From DAOUBP01 sp034432655 (GTDB lineage: Bacteria; Chloroflexota; Anaerolineae; CG2-30-64-16): a stretch of 50,343 bases of DNA. The DNA lies in the NCBI GenBank assembly GCA_034432655.1, contig DAOUBP010000045.1:1-50343 (forward strand), read 5' to 3'. The notes under the pieces are model-generated. The model was not told the origin of the DNA. It did no database searches and saw only the letters and a list, made by a program, of their open reading frames with translations. Shown piece after piece: positions 15,720 through 23,587 of the stretch. Each line of letters opens with the position of its first letter. The stretch's first letter is position 1. A program made the position numbers and the translations under genes.

Positions 15720-16538
15720 GTGTTTGACACTGCATTAACCGACCTCCTCCGCCCCATCCGCGCGCTGATCAGCGACCTGGATGGTACCCTGGTGGCGGGC
15801 AACCGGCCGCAACCGGGGTTAGTCCCTTTCCTCGCCTTCTTGCACCGCCGCGGGATCGCGCTGACGGTGGTCACCAACAACACTGTGCGCACCCCTGAGG
15901 AGTACAGCCGGAAGCTGGCTATGATGGGCGCCGATGTGCCCCCGGAGCAGATCGTCACCGCTTCGATCGCGACCGCCGGGTATCTCTGTTCGGTGCTGCC
16001 GGCCGGCGCACCGCTTTTCGTGGTGGGTGAGACCGGCCTGCGTGCTGCGTTGCTGGATGCCGGATTCCTCCTGGTCGAGGACAGCGCAACCCCGGCTGCG
16101 GCCGTGGTGGTGGGCGGCGACCGGGGCATCACCTACGACAAGCTCAAGCATGCTATCCGCCACGTGCGGCGCGGCGCGGCCTTCATCGGCACCAACCCCG
16201 ACCTGCTGGTGCCCGTCGCAGACGGGCTTGCGCCGGAGGCAGGTGTGTTGCTGGCGGCGATCGCGGCGGGGGCCGGGGTGAACCCCACCATCATCGGCAA
16301 GCCGGAGCGCCCCCTGTTCGATATCGCGATGCGTCACATGGGCAGCTCGCCGGCCGAGACCGCCATCCTCGGCGACCGGCTGGACACCGACATCCTGGGC
16401 GGGCAGCGCCTGGGGCTGACCACCATCCTGGTGGCCACCGGCGTTGATGACCGCGAGGCAATTCAGGCCGGAGGCGTCGTGCCTCACCTGGTGGTGGATG
16501 GGCTGGCAACGTTGTTGCGGTTGTGGGCGCAGGTCTGA
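15720..16538 (+). CDS. HAD-superfamily phosphatase, NagD/p-nitrophenylphosphatase-like
   Basis: 272-residue HAD hydrolase with a C2-type cap. LISDLDGTL holds the nucleophile (DxDGT); VTNNTVRTPEEY is motif II; GKPERPLFDIAM carries the motif III lysine; ILGDRLDTDILGGQRLG gives the motif IV acids. Family members dephosphorylate sugar phosphates, phosphoglycolate or nucleotides. As last gene of the kinase-aldolase run it may remove phosphate from a pathway product or side product. The frame is open through the upstream repeat. GTG 15720 is chosen because it yields a typical length, but no good ribosome binding site is visible, so the start is uncertain by up to 130 bases. Confidence 0.8.
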   Translation: MFDTALTDLLRPIRALISDLDGTLVAGNRPQPGLVPFLAFLHRRGIALTVVTNNTVRTPEEYSRKLAMMGADVPPEQIVTASIATAGYLCSVLPAGAPLFVVGETGLRAALLDAGFLLVEDSATPAAAVVVGGDRGITYDKLKHAIRHVRRGAAFIGTNPDLLVPVADGLAPEAGVLLAAIAAGAGVNPTIIGKPERPLFDIAMRHMGSSPAETAILGDRLDTDILGGQRLGLTTILVATGVDDREAIQAGGVVPHLVVDGLATLLRLWAQV

Positions 16539-16547
16539 AAGCGGGAC

Positions 16548-16604
16548 GCTGGGGCCTGTGGCCTTGCGCGGCATGCTGCGTAATACGTATTGACAGGCCC
16601 CGGC
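16548..16604. terminator. bidirectional terminator-like hairpin between convergent genes
   Basis: GCTGGGGCCTGT pairs with ACAGGCCCCGGC (one G-U position) around a 33-base loop that contains GCGTAATACGTATT words. It occupies the 76-base gap between the convergent HAD phosphatase and FGE-family genes, where a bidirectional terminator is expected. No U-tract follows the stem. Confidence 0.6.
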
Positions 16605-16614
16605 GCCCTATCTC

Positions 16615-17412
16615 TCACGGCTCGTAGCAGCACCGGAACCCGGTGTCATCGCTGCGGTGCAAGGGCGCGGCCCAACTGCGATAGGCGCAACGGGCCTCGT
16701 GACGGTCGCCCCGCCACGAGCCGCCCCGCAAGGTCTGTTTGCCCCAATAAGCTTCGAACCGTTCCGGGTTGGCAATGGCGCCGGCATCGCGTTGTCGCGG
16801 CAGCACGCTGTCGGGGTTGAGGTCGTTCACCAGAGCCTCGCGGCCGTCTGCGGGATCATAGGGGTAAGGCTCGAAGAGGGAAGAACACCATTCCTGCACG
16901 TTGCCGGCCATGTCGGCGATGCCGTAAGGGCTATCTCCTTGCGGAGAGTAGTAGGTCACCGGCGTGGTGCCTTTGCTTTTGCCCTCCCGGTTGTTGCACA
17001 GGTCTGGTTGCCAGCGATTTCCCCACGGGTAAAGCCGGCCGTCGGTGCCGCGCGCGGCCTTCTCCCACTCCGGCTCGGTGGGCAGGCGCACCGGCAGGCC
17101 TGTCACTGCGCGCGCCCAGCGGCAAAACGCCAGCGCATCGTGATAGTTCACACCGACCACCGGATGATCGGCTTTGTCCACCGGGTATGTGCCGTTGCGC
17201 CAGGTGAGCGGCGGGCGGTGGCTGGTGGCCTCGACGAACTGCAGATACTGCGCGTTGGTCACCGGATAGCGCATGATGTAGAAATCGGTGACCTGCAGGA
17301 CGTGTTGCGGGACTTCGTCTGCGCCGGCGCTGCGATAGGCCGCCAGGTCGGTCCCCATCAGGAATTCTCCGGCCGGGATGAGCACAAAATCAAGGTCCAG
17401 TTGTGGCTGCAT
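16615..17412 (-). CDS. formylglycine-generating-enzyme (SUMF1) family protein
   Basis: 265-residue FGE-sulfatase-domain protein. IPAGEFLMGTD, VTNAQYLQFVE, RLPTEPEWEKAARG with LYPWGNRW, GNVQEWCSS and LRGGSW follow in the canonical order. True FGE oxidises a cysteine in sulfatases to formylglycine; many bacterial relatives have other or unknown roles, and no sulfatase is nearby. Two cysteines near the C-terminus (ARCAYR, FRCCYEP) might correspond to the copper site but cannot be assigned without alignment. No signal peptide is seen. It starts 8 bases after the response regulator stop, so it is probably an output or companion of the two-component system. Confidence 0.83.
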   Translation of the reverse strand: MQPQLDLDFVLIPAGEFLMGTDLAAYRSAGADEVPQHVLQVTDFYIMRYPVTNAQYLQFVEATSHRPPLTWRNGTYPVDKADHPVVGVNYHDALAFCRWARAVTGLPVRLPTEPEWEKAARGTDGRLYPWGNRWQPDLCNNREGKSKGTTPVTYYSPQGDSPYGIADMAGNVQEWCSSLFEPYPYDPADGREALVNDLNPDSVLPRQRDAGAIANPERFEAYWGKQTLRGGSWRGDRHEARCAYRSWAAPLHRSDDTGFRCCYEP

Positions 17413-17420
17413 GGGATTGA

Positions 17421-18092
17421 TCAGCTTTCTAAGAGATGATGTTGCATGACATAACGCACCAGATCGGCGCTGTTACGCACGCCCAGTTTGCTCATGATGT
17501 TGGTGCGGTGCACCGAAGCGGTTTTTGGGCTGATGACCAGTGCCCGCGCGATCTCCTTGTTGCTCAGCCCTTGCACCACCAGGCGCAGTACCTGGAGCTC
17601 CCGCTCGGTCAGGCGCGGCGCGGCATCGGGCGGGTCGGTGCCGGGGAAGAAGGTCTGTACCAGCTTCTGCGCCACCTCCGGCTCCACAAAAGCTCCTTGG
17701 GTGAACACCTGACGGATGGCGTTGACCACCTCGCGGCCGCCGGACCGCTTCAGTACGTAGCCCACCGCGCCGGCCTGCAAGGCGGGGGCGATGAACTCGC
17801 GGTTGTCGTGCTGGGTCAGGATCAGCACTTTGATCTCAGGCCGCAGCTTGCGCAACTGGCGGGTGGCCTCCAGGCCATCCATCCCCGGCATGGCGAGGTC
17901 CATCAACACCACATCGGGTGCCAGCGCCAGCGCCTGGCTGACCGCCTCCTGGCCGTTACTGGCCTCGCCCACCACCACGATATCGGGCTGGCGTTCCAAC
18001 AGCGAACGGATGCCATCGCGCAGGATCGCGTGGTCATCGGCCACCAGGACCCGGATCGGCTGAGATGACGAAAAAGCCTCAGACACGCGCAT
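17421..18092 (-). CDS. NarL/FixJ-family response regulator
   Basis: 223-residue two-component regulator. The receiver domain (about 12-130) has the acidic pair in VADDHAILRD, the phospho-acceptor in VVLMDLAMPGMDG and the conserved lysine in YVLKRSG. The LuxR-type helix-turn-helix (about 160-220) shows LTERELQVLRLVVQG and NKEIARALVIS. ATG 18092 is used because the long upstream extension lies inside the kinase gene in another frame; the two genes overlap by 14 bases, which indicates translational coupling. It is the cognate partner of the kinase at 18079-19770. Confidence 0.9.
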   Translation of the reverse strand: MRVSEAFSSSQPIRVLVADDHAILRDGIRSLLERQPDIVVVGEASNGQEAVSQALALAPDVVLMDLAMPGMDGLEATRQLRKLRPEIKVLILTQHDNREFIAPALQAGAVGYVLKRSGGREVVNAIRQVFTQGAFVEPEVAQKLVQTFFPGTDPPDAAPRLTERELQVLRLVVQGLSNKEIARALVISPKTASVHRTNIMSKLGVRNSADLVRYVMQHHLLES

Positions 18093-19770
18093 GGCTCCGG
18101 GCAAGGGTCTGACTTGACAGCTCCGCCGGGCGGGCGTTTTCCCTGAGCAAGGGCACCTGGATGCGGATGCGCGTGCCATAGCCCGGCGCAGTGTCAATCT
18201 CCAGCTGGCCGCCCACGAGTTGAATCCGTTCCTGCATCCCGATCAGCCCCAGCCCGCGGCCGCTTTCGGAGGCAATCGAGACCTCCATCAAATCGAAACC
18301 GATGCCGTCGTCCTCGATCGTCATCGTCATCGCGTCGTCGGTCAGAACGAAGGTGAGGTGGACGTTGCGGGCCAGGGCATGGCGCGCGATGTTGTTGATG
18401 GCTTCTTGCACCACGCGGAAAACAGCTGTCTCGGTCTCGGACGGCAAACGACATGGTTCGCCGTCCGTATGGGTGCGCCGGCACTCCTCCTTGATAATCA
18501 CCCGTACCCCGCCGGCCTCCAGCCTCGTCTGGGCGAACCAGCGCAGCGCCGGCACCAGGCCGAGGTGATCCAGCATGGTGGGGCGCAGGTCGAAGATAAG
18601 CTTGTGGACGCCGTCCAGTGTCTGTTGTGCCACGGCCTTGATGTTGTCCAGCAGCCGTTGTGTCTCGGGAGGCTGGTGCAGCTCGCTCGCCTCTTCCGCC
18701 GCGTAGATCAGCGCGGTCAGGTTCTGGCTCACTTCATCATGCAACTCGCGGGCGATCCGTTTGCGCTCTTCCTCTTGGGCGGAGATCACCTTGCGCAACA
18801 GCTCGCCGCGGACGTGTTCTTTGTGTTGAAGCTCTGCGTACAGGCGCGCGTTTTCCACGGCCACGGCAATCTGGTTCCCGATGGCGGTCAACAGCTCCTG
18901 CTCGTGTGGATCGAAATCGCGCGGCTGGCGGGTGCCCACGCACAGGCTGCCCAGGGAACAACCGTGAGCGATCAGCGGCACGTGCACCAGTGTGCTGACC
19001 TGTTGCTCCCGGATCGCTGCGGTGCGTCGGCTGCGGTAGCGTTGGACCTCGGGCACCACGATCAGGCGCTGATGCTCGATGACGCCGCCACAGGAGCCGT
19101 CCATCATGCCGAACTGCGCGATGATGCGCGCGGCCGTCTCGGACAGGCCGTGGTGGGCCAACAGTTCCAGGCTGCCCGCGATCTCGTCCCGCAGGAAGAT
19201 CGCGCCGATATCCACCGAGGCCAGGCGCACCACCTCTTGCAGGGCACGATTCAGGATTTCGGCCAGGTCCAGGGACTGGGTGACGGTGCGGGCGACGGAG
19301 TTGAGCACCGAAAGGTGTTCGTTGCGCCGCACCAGGGTCTCCGCCAACTCACGTTCGGCGGTGACATCGCGCATTGCCTCGATTACCGCGATGATCCGGC
19401 CTTTGGCGTCCTTGAGGGGCGAAGCGATGATGTCTACGTAACGGATCTTGTCGGAGCCGGGCAGGCGATGGCTATGGGTCACCTTGACCGGTTCGCCACT
19501 GGCGCGCACGGTCGGTATGGGGCATTCGCATTCGTTATCTTCGGCCAGAGGGATGCAGCGAAAGACATCGTGACAGTTGCGCCCCTGGATGCTCTCCGCG
19601 TCCAGGTTGGCCCAGGCGCATGCAGCCCGGTTGGCCTGTTGTATCCGGCACTCCAGGTCCACCACGATCACCGCATCGCTTAGCGCATCAATGACCGCTA
19701 GCGGGTCGTGGGCCGGCGGTTTTGGCTGAATCACTACCGGTGACAACGGAATCGTCTGGGGTGTCTTCAT
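18079..19770 (-). CDS. PAS-GAF sensor histidine kinase, NarX/HisKA_3 type
   Basis: 563-residue, apparently cytoplasmic kinase: a PAS domain (about 22-140), a GAF domain (about 165-315), a HisKA_3 dimerisation helix with the phospho-acceptor in RIARELHDEVSQNLTAL, and a HATPase_c domain with VVQEAINNIARHA, IEDDGIGFD and GRGLGLIGMQER. No membrane segments are visible. The PAS domain has four closely placed cysteines (Cys66, 72, 81, 83: NCHDVFRC and ECEC) that could hold a metal or Fe-S sensor. ATG 19770 overlaps the epimerase stop by 4 bases (ATGA). It is co-transcribed with the siroheme fusion gene upstream and the NarL-type regulator downstream. Confidence 0.9.
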   Translation of the reverse strand: MKTPQTIPLSPVVIQPKPPAHDPLAVIDALSDAVIVVDLECRIQQANRAACAWANLDAESIQGRNCHDVFRCIPLAEDNECECPIPTVRASGEPVKVTHSHRLPGSDKIRYVDIIASPLKDAKGRIIAVIEAMRDVTAERELAETLVRRNEHLSVLNSVARTVTQSLDLAEILNRALQEVVRLASVDIGAIFLRDEIAGSLELLAHHGLSETAARIIAQFGMMDGSCGGVIEHQRLIVVPEVQRYRSRRTAAIREQQVSTLVHVPLIAHGCSLGSLCVGTRQPRDFDPHEQELLTAIGNQIAVAVENARLYAELQHKEHVRGELLRKVISAQEEERKRIARELHDEVSQNLTALIYAAEEASELHQPPETQRLLDNIKAVAQQTLDGVHKLIFDLRPTMLDHLGLVPALRWFAQTRLEAGGVRVIIKEECRRTHTDGEPCRLPSETETAVFRVVQEAINNIARHALARNVHLTFVLTDDAMTMTIEDDGIGFDLMEVSIASESGRGLGLIGMQERIQLVGGQLEIDTAPGYGTRIRIQVPLLRENARPAELSSQTLARSHARV

Positions 19771-20870
19771 CGTAAGCGATCTCCAGCAACCGACGCCGGC
19801 TGGGCTCTGCCGGGCCATTCGCAATAGCGAGCGCGGCCGCAGTGCTTGCAGACGCCGCCCTCGGCCTCCAGCTGTTGGTGAATCCCCTCGAACTCACCCA
19901 TCAATTCGTACCACAGATAGGTGCGGCCGATGGTCACACGCAGCGGGGTGTTGGGCAATTTGAAGGCCTGCCGTGCCTTGGATGCGTCGAAGTAGAACAT
20001 TTTCGATTCCAGGCGCAGCCGGGCACCGGTGAGCGGCACTGGGCCGCTGGTCTGCGGCTGCAGCATGTCCGTCAGCCCGGCCGTGAGGCCCACCAGCCAG
20101 CGCGGCATCACCTTCAGCTTCATGCCACAGCCTACCACATCGGCGATGGTCTGGTAAAGTTGGAGCAAGGTCATGTTCTCACCGCCGATGATATAGCGCT
20201 CACCCACGCGGCCTTTCAGCGCGGCCTCGATATGGCCCACAGCCGCGTCGCAGATGGGGACGACGTTTTCGCCGCCAGGAGGGATGAAAGGCGGTGCGCA
20301 GTGCTTGACCACTTCCACCACGATGCCGCTGGACACCTTGCGGATGTCGCGCGGGCCGATCACACGCGTCGGGTTGATGATGATGGCCGGCAGCCCCTTC
20401 TTGACGTACTCGAACACCACCTGCTCGGCCAGGTATTTGCTGTGGCCGTAGACGAACTGTTCGGGCTTGACGTTGAAGGTGAAGCTCTCGTCCACCATTT
20501 TGTTCGGGTGGATCCCCATCGCCGCGGTGGAACTGGTGTGGATGACGCGTTCGACACGGGCGCGGTAGGCAGCCTCCATGACGTTGCGGGTGCCCTCGAC
20601 GTTGACCTGGTACATGCGGTCAACTCCCTGGCGCCAGTAATCCACCACCCCGGCCGCGTGAAACACCACGTCTATCCCTTTCATGGCCGGCGGCAGGGAG
20701 TCAGGGATCAGCACATCACCTGGTACGAACTCAAAGGGGCCGTCCTCCAACAAGATGCGCGAGGCCCCTGGCCGCTCCAGGATGCGCACCTCCCAACCGC
20801 GCTCGATGAGGCGGAGGGCGATGTTGGAACCGATGAAACCGGTACCGCCGGTGACAAGTGCCCGTGGCAT
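19767..20870 (-). CDS. NAD-dependent epimerase/dehydratase (extended SDR, 3beta-HSD/HpnA-like)
   Basis: 367-residue extended SDR. ALVTGGTGFIGSNIALRL is the Rossmann GxxGxxG motif; TSSTAAMG and YGHSKYLAE supply the catalytic Ser/Thr and the YxxxK pair; INPTRVIGPRD matches the dihydroflavonol-reductase/HpnA branch. The C-terminal domain is followed by a short cysteine-bearing tail (CKHCGRARYC, about 343-352) that is unusual for this family and could bind metal. It starts 4 bases after the siroheme fusion gene stop and overlaps the kinase start by 4 bases, so it is firmly inside this operon. Substrate unknown. Confidence 0.82.
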   Translation of the reverse strand: MPRALVTGGTGFIGSNIALRLIERGWEVRILERPGASRILLEDGPFEFVPGDVLIPDSLPPAMKGIDVVFHAAGVVDYWRQGVDRMYQVNVEGTRNVMEAAYRARVERVIHTSSTAAMGIHPNKMVDESFTFNVKPEQFVYGHSKYLAEQVVFEYVKKGLPAIIINPTRVIGPRDIRKVSSGIVVEVVKHCAPPFIPPGGENVVPICDAAVGHIEAALKGRVGERYIIGGENMTLLQLYQTIADVVGCGMKLKVMPRWLVGLTAGLTDMLQPQTSGPVPLTGARLRLESKMFYFDASKARQAFKLPNTPLRVTIGRTYLWYELMGEFEGIHQQLEAEGGVCKHCGRARYCEWPGRAQPASVAGDRLR

Positions 20871-20874
20871 ACAG

Positions 20875-23361
20875 CTACCCTACGCGTGAGTCGGGCGCGG
20901 AGTGGGCATCCTCAGATGCGAACGATTGGGCCAAACGCTGCATCTGAGGATGCTCACCCTTTGAACTATGCATACCCCATGCATCCTGAAAATGTGCCTC
21001 TTCAAGCCCCTGCCGCCACGCCACCAGCGCAGCGACCAGGCTATCCACGGACGATTCGTCCGGCGTCACCGTAACCTCCAGCCCCAGCGCATGGGCCGCG
21101 GCCGCGGTGGTGGGGCCGATGCAGGCGATGGCGACCCCGCGCAGCGCCTCGGCCAGGGGACGATCTAACATATCACGTAGCCCACGCAGCGCCGAGGGGC
21201 TGAAGAAGACCGCCACGTCCACCTCGCCGGCGTTCAGCGCGGCCAGGCCGGCCGGGTTCGGGGCTGCGGGCTTCACCGTGTAGGCGATCACTTCCGTCAC
21301 CTCCGCGCCGCGGGCGGCCAGCGCCTCCGGCAGGTCGCGCAACGCTTGATCCGAGCGGGGGAGCAAGATGCGTTGCCCGGACACATCCGGCAAGGCAGCG
21401 GCCAGGTCGCGGCCGGTGGCGTGGGCCGGGGTCAGGTCGGCAAGCAGGCCGTAACGGCGCAGCGCAGCAGTCGTCCCAGGGCCCACGGTTGCCAGTTGCA
21501 TACCGGCCAGCAGACGCAAGTCGCGATGCCGGCCCTTATCATCCGGCCCGTCGGCCGCCAGCAGCCGCTCCATGAACGCTTCCACGGCGTTGGGGCTGGT
21601 GAAAACGATCCAGTGATAGGCTGGCCTGCCGGGGGCCGCGGTTGCGATGGCGTGCAAGACGGCATCCAGTGGACCGGGGTCGGCAGGCGGCGCCACGCGC
21701 ATGGCCGGCAATGGGATGACCTCGGCGCCGGCGTCGGTCAGCCTTGCTGTGAGCTCAGCGGCCTCATGGGCAGGCCGCGTGTTCAGGATGCGCAATCCCA
21801 GCAGCGGCCGGCGGTCGGGACGGTCGAACCAGCGCAGCTTTGCGCGCAGGTTCACCACTTCGCCGACGATCAACGCCGCAGGGGGGCGGATGCCGGCCTG
21901 GTCGGCCCGTTCGGCGATATCTTGCAGCGTCCCGGTGACCGTCCGTTGGCGCGCACAGGTGCCGCTTGCCACCACCGCGGCCGGCGTAGCCGGGGATTTG
22001 CCGGCTGCGAGCAGATTCTCGACGATGGCCGCCAGGTTGCCCACGCCCATCAGGAACACCACGGTGTCAGCGCCGACCGCCGCGCTCCAGTCGCAGGCCG
22101 GCTTCTCAGCCCCTTCCCGGCGGTGTCCGGTGAGCACCACGAAGCTGCACGCCAGGTCGCGATAGGTGACGGGGATGCCTGCGTACGCCGGGGCCGCGAT
22201 GGCGCTGGTCACGCCGGGCACAATCTCGAAGGGCACGCCGGCCGCGGCCAACGCTTCGGCCTCCTCGCCCCCGCGGCCGAACACGAAGGGATCGCCCCCC
22301 TTGAGCCGGGCCACCCGTTTGCCGGCCTGACCGTGCGCCACCAGCAGCGCGTTGATCTCTTCCTGGGGCACGGGGTGATGGCCGGGCCGCTTGCCCACGT
22401 CAATCCACTGCGCGGCAGGCGCCTCGGCCAACAGCGCGGTCGGGATGAGGCGATCGTACACCACCACATCGGCTGCGCGCAGGCACTGGAGGCCCCGCAC
22501 GGTGATCAGCCCGGGATCGCCTGGCCCCGCGCCGATGAGGTAGACGATGCCCGATGGTTGAGCTGGACTCGCGGCCGTGCGCAAGCCCTCTTTGGGGTCA
22601 GCCGGTGGCTCTGCGTCATGGGCGTGACCGGCGAGGGCTTCGAATCCATGTGTGAAATCTGGATTAGAGGTTTTGGCCGGTGCCTCTGGGTCATGCGGGT
22701 GACCGGCCCGAGCCTCGATTCCGGATTGGGACGTTTCCAACAGCGCCTCCGCATGCGCCCGCGCCGCAGCCATCCCTTGTTCCTTTACAACCTTCAGCAA
22801 ATCCGAGTCCACCAGCCGCAGGGCGGCGGCCAGCCGGGGCCGGCCGGCAGGGAAGCGGGCCAACAGGGCGGGTCGCAGCTCGGCCAGCAGCGCGGCCAGG
22901 TCGCCGTATTCCGGCCCCACGATTTCGGCCAGTTGGTCGCGCAGACGGCGGGCCAGCGCGGGGCTGGCCCCACCGGTGGAGACCGCCACCGTCACCGCCC
23001 CGCGGCGCACCACGGCCGGGACGATGAAGTTGCTATGCGCCGGGTCATCCACCACGTTGACCAGGCAGCCGCGGCGCTCCGCCTCTGCAAAGACGGCCTG
23101 GTTGACCGCGGGGTCGTCGGTGGCTGCGATGGCCAGCCATGCGCCGGCCAGGTCTCCCTCCCGGTATGCGCGCGGGATGAACGCGATTTTGCCCCCGGCG
23201 GATAGCACCGCCAGCCCATCCGTCAGCGCAGGGCTGATCACCGTCACTTGCGCGCTTGCGGCCAACAGCCCTTCCACCTTGCGTAGCGCGACCTCCCCGC
23301 CGCCGATGACGACGGCCTTGCGGGTGGCGAGGTTGATCAGGTTCAGTGGGTAGGTGTGCAT
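20875..23361 (-). CDS. SirC-CobA-HemD trifunctional siroheme/tetrapyrrole fusion protein
   Basis: 828-residue fusion. Residues 1-205 are precorrin-2 dehydrogenase (VVIGGGEVALRKVEGLL; VDDPAHSNFIVPAVVRRG). Residues about 272-510 are uroporphyrinogen-III C-methyltransferase (VYLIGAGPGDPGLITVRG; RLKGGDPFVFGRGGEEAEAL; PGVTSAIAAPAYAGIP). Residues about 520-785 are uroporphyrinogen-III synthase (LRILNTRPAHEAAELTARL). The protein would close hydroxymethylbilane to uroporphyrinogen III, methylate it to precorrin-2 and oxidise it to sirohydrochlorin. Residues about 208-268 are encoded by two palindromic repeats and form a low-complexity linker; about 801-824 come from another palindrome. It heads a minus-strand operon and is divergent from hemC-hemB-hemL. 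CysG-like chelatase activity of the first domain is possible. Confidence 0.9.
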   Translation of the reverse strand: MHTYPLNLINLATRKAVVIGGGEVALRKVEGLLAASAQVTVISPALTDGLAVLSAGGKIAFIPRAYREGDLAGAWLAIAATDDPAVNQAVFAEAERRGCLVNVVDDPAHSNFIVPAVVRRGAVTVAVSTGGASPALARRLRDQLAEIVGPEYGDLAALLAELRPALLARFPAGRPRLAAALRLVDSDLLKVVKEQGMAAARAHAEALLETSQSGIEARAGHPHDPEAPAKTSNPDFTHGFEALAGHAHDAEPPADPKEGLRTAASPAQPSGIVYLIGAGPGDPGLITVRGLQCLRAADVVVYDRLIPTALLAEAPAAQWIDVGKRPGHHPVPQEEINALLVAHGQAGKRVARLKGGDPFVFGRGGEEAEALAAAGVPFEIVPGVTSAIAAPAYAGIPVTYRDLACSFVVLTGHRREGAEKPACDWSAAVGADTVVFLMGVGNLAAIVENLLAAGKSPATPAAVVASGTCARQRTVTGTLQDIAERADQAGIRPPAALIVGEVVNLRAKLRWFDRPDRRPLLGLRILNTRPAHEAAELTARLTDAGAEVIPLPAMRVAPPADPGPLDAVLHAIATAAPGRPAYHWIVFTSPNAVEAFMERLLAADGPDDKGRHRDLRLLAGMQLATVGPGTTAALRRYGLLADLTPAHATGRDLAAALPDVSGQRILLPRSDQALRDLPEALAARGAEVTEVIAYTVKPAAPNPAGLAALNAGEVDVAVFFSPSALRGLRDMLDRPLAEALRGVAIACIGPTTAAAAHALGLEVTVTPDESSVDSLVAALVAWRQGLEEAHFQDAWGMHSSKGEHPQMQRLAQSFASEDAHSAPDSRVG
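20906..20953. repeat. GCATCCTCAGATGC palindrome inside the 3' end of the siroheme gene
   Basis: GCATCCTCAGATGC (20906-20919) and GCATCTGAGGATGC (20940-20953) are each small hairpins and also pair with each other. They encode part of the last 30 residues of the SirC-CobA-HemD protein. The same words occur twice at 50291-50327 in non-coding sequence. Confidence 0.8.
22565..22724. repeat. two GAGGCTTTAGCCGGT-family palindromes in frame within the siroheme gene
   Basis: The first copy (22565-22648) runs from GGACTCGCGGCCGTGCGCAA to AGGGCTTCGAATCCA and carries the long-arm insert also seen at 10318. The second (22659-22724) runs from CTGGATTAGAGGTTTTGGCC to CGAGCCTCGATTCC. Together they code for residues about 208-268 of the fusion protein, exactly between its first two enzyme domains. 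Elsewhere in the window this family is intergenic. Confidence 0.85.
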
Positions 23362-23415
23362 GGTGTGATTCTGGCCGAAACCTCCGACTGCGCCGGCAGG
23401 TTCATGTTGGATAGG

Positions 23416-23445
23416 ATTTTAGCACGACCCGGCTACAGCCGTCAA
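23416..23445 (-). promoter_or_regulatory. sigma-70-type promoter for the siroheme operon
   Basis: On the minus strand TTGACG (23445-23440), an 18-base spacer and TAAAAT (23421-23416) lie about 55 bases before the ATG at 23361. No other promoter-like sequence of this quality is seen upstream of the operon. Confidence 0.7.
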
Positions 23446-23524
23446 TCAAGTGGTGGACCGCAATCGGGGGATGACCTGGCGGAATCCTTCTTGCCCTCTG
23501 GAATTCTGCATATCGCCCCAACTG

Positions 23525-23533
23525 TGATAGAAT
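23525..23533 (+). promoter_or_regulatory. possible extended -10 promoter for hemC
   Basis: TGATAGAAT is an extended -10 element (TG, one base, TAGAAT) 55 bases before the hemC start. No good -35 box accompanies it. It lies in the 226-base divergent region (23362-23587), which holds no gene and, unusually for this window, no word repeats. Confidence 0.4.
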
Positions 23534-23587
23534 CTCCCCTATCTACCCTACGCGCGCCGACCGGCGCGTGCAACCTGGAGCGAGTGC

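Noticed and set aside
21346..23205. Long plus-strand reading frame of 619 residues opposite the siroheme fusion
   Set aside because: Its translation is arginine/glycine/histidine-rich without motifs, while the minus strand encodes three recognisable enzyme domains.
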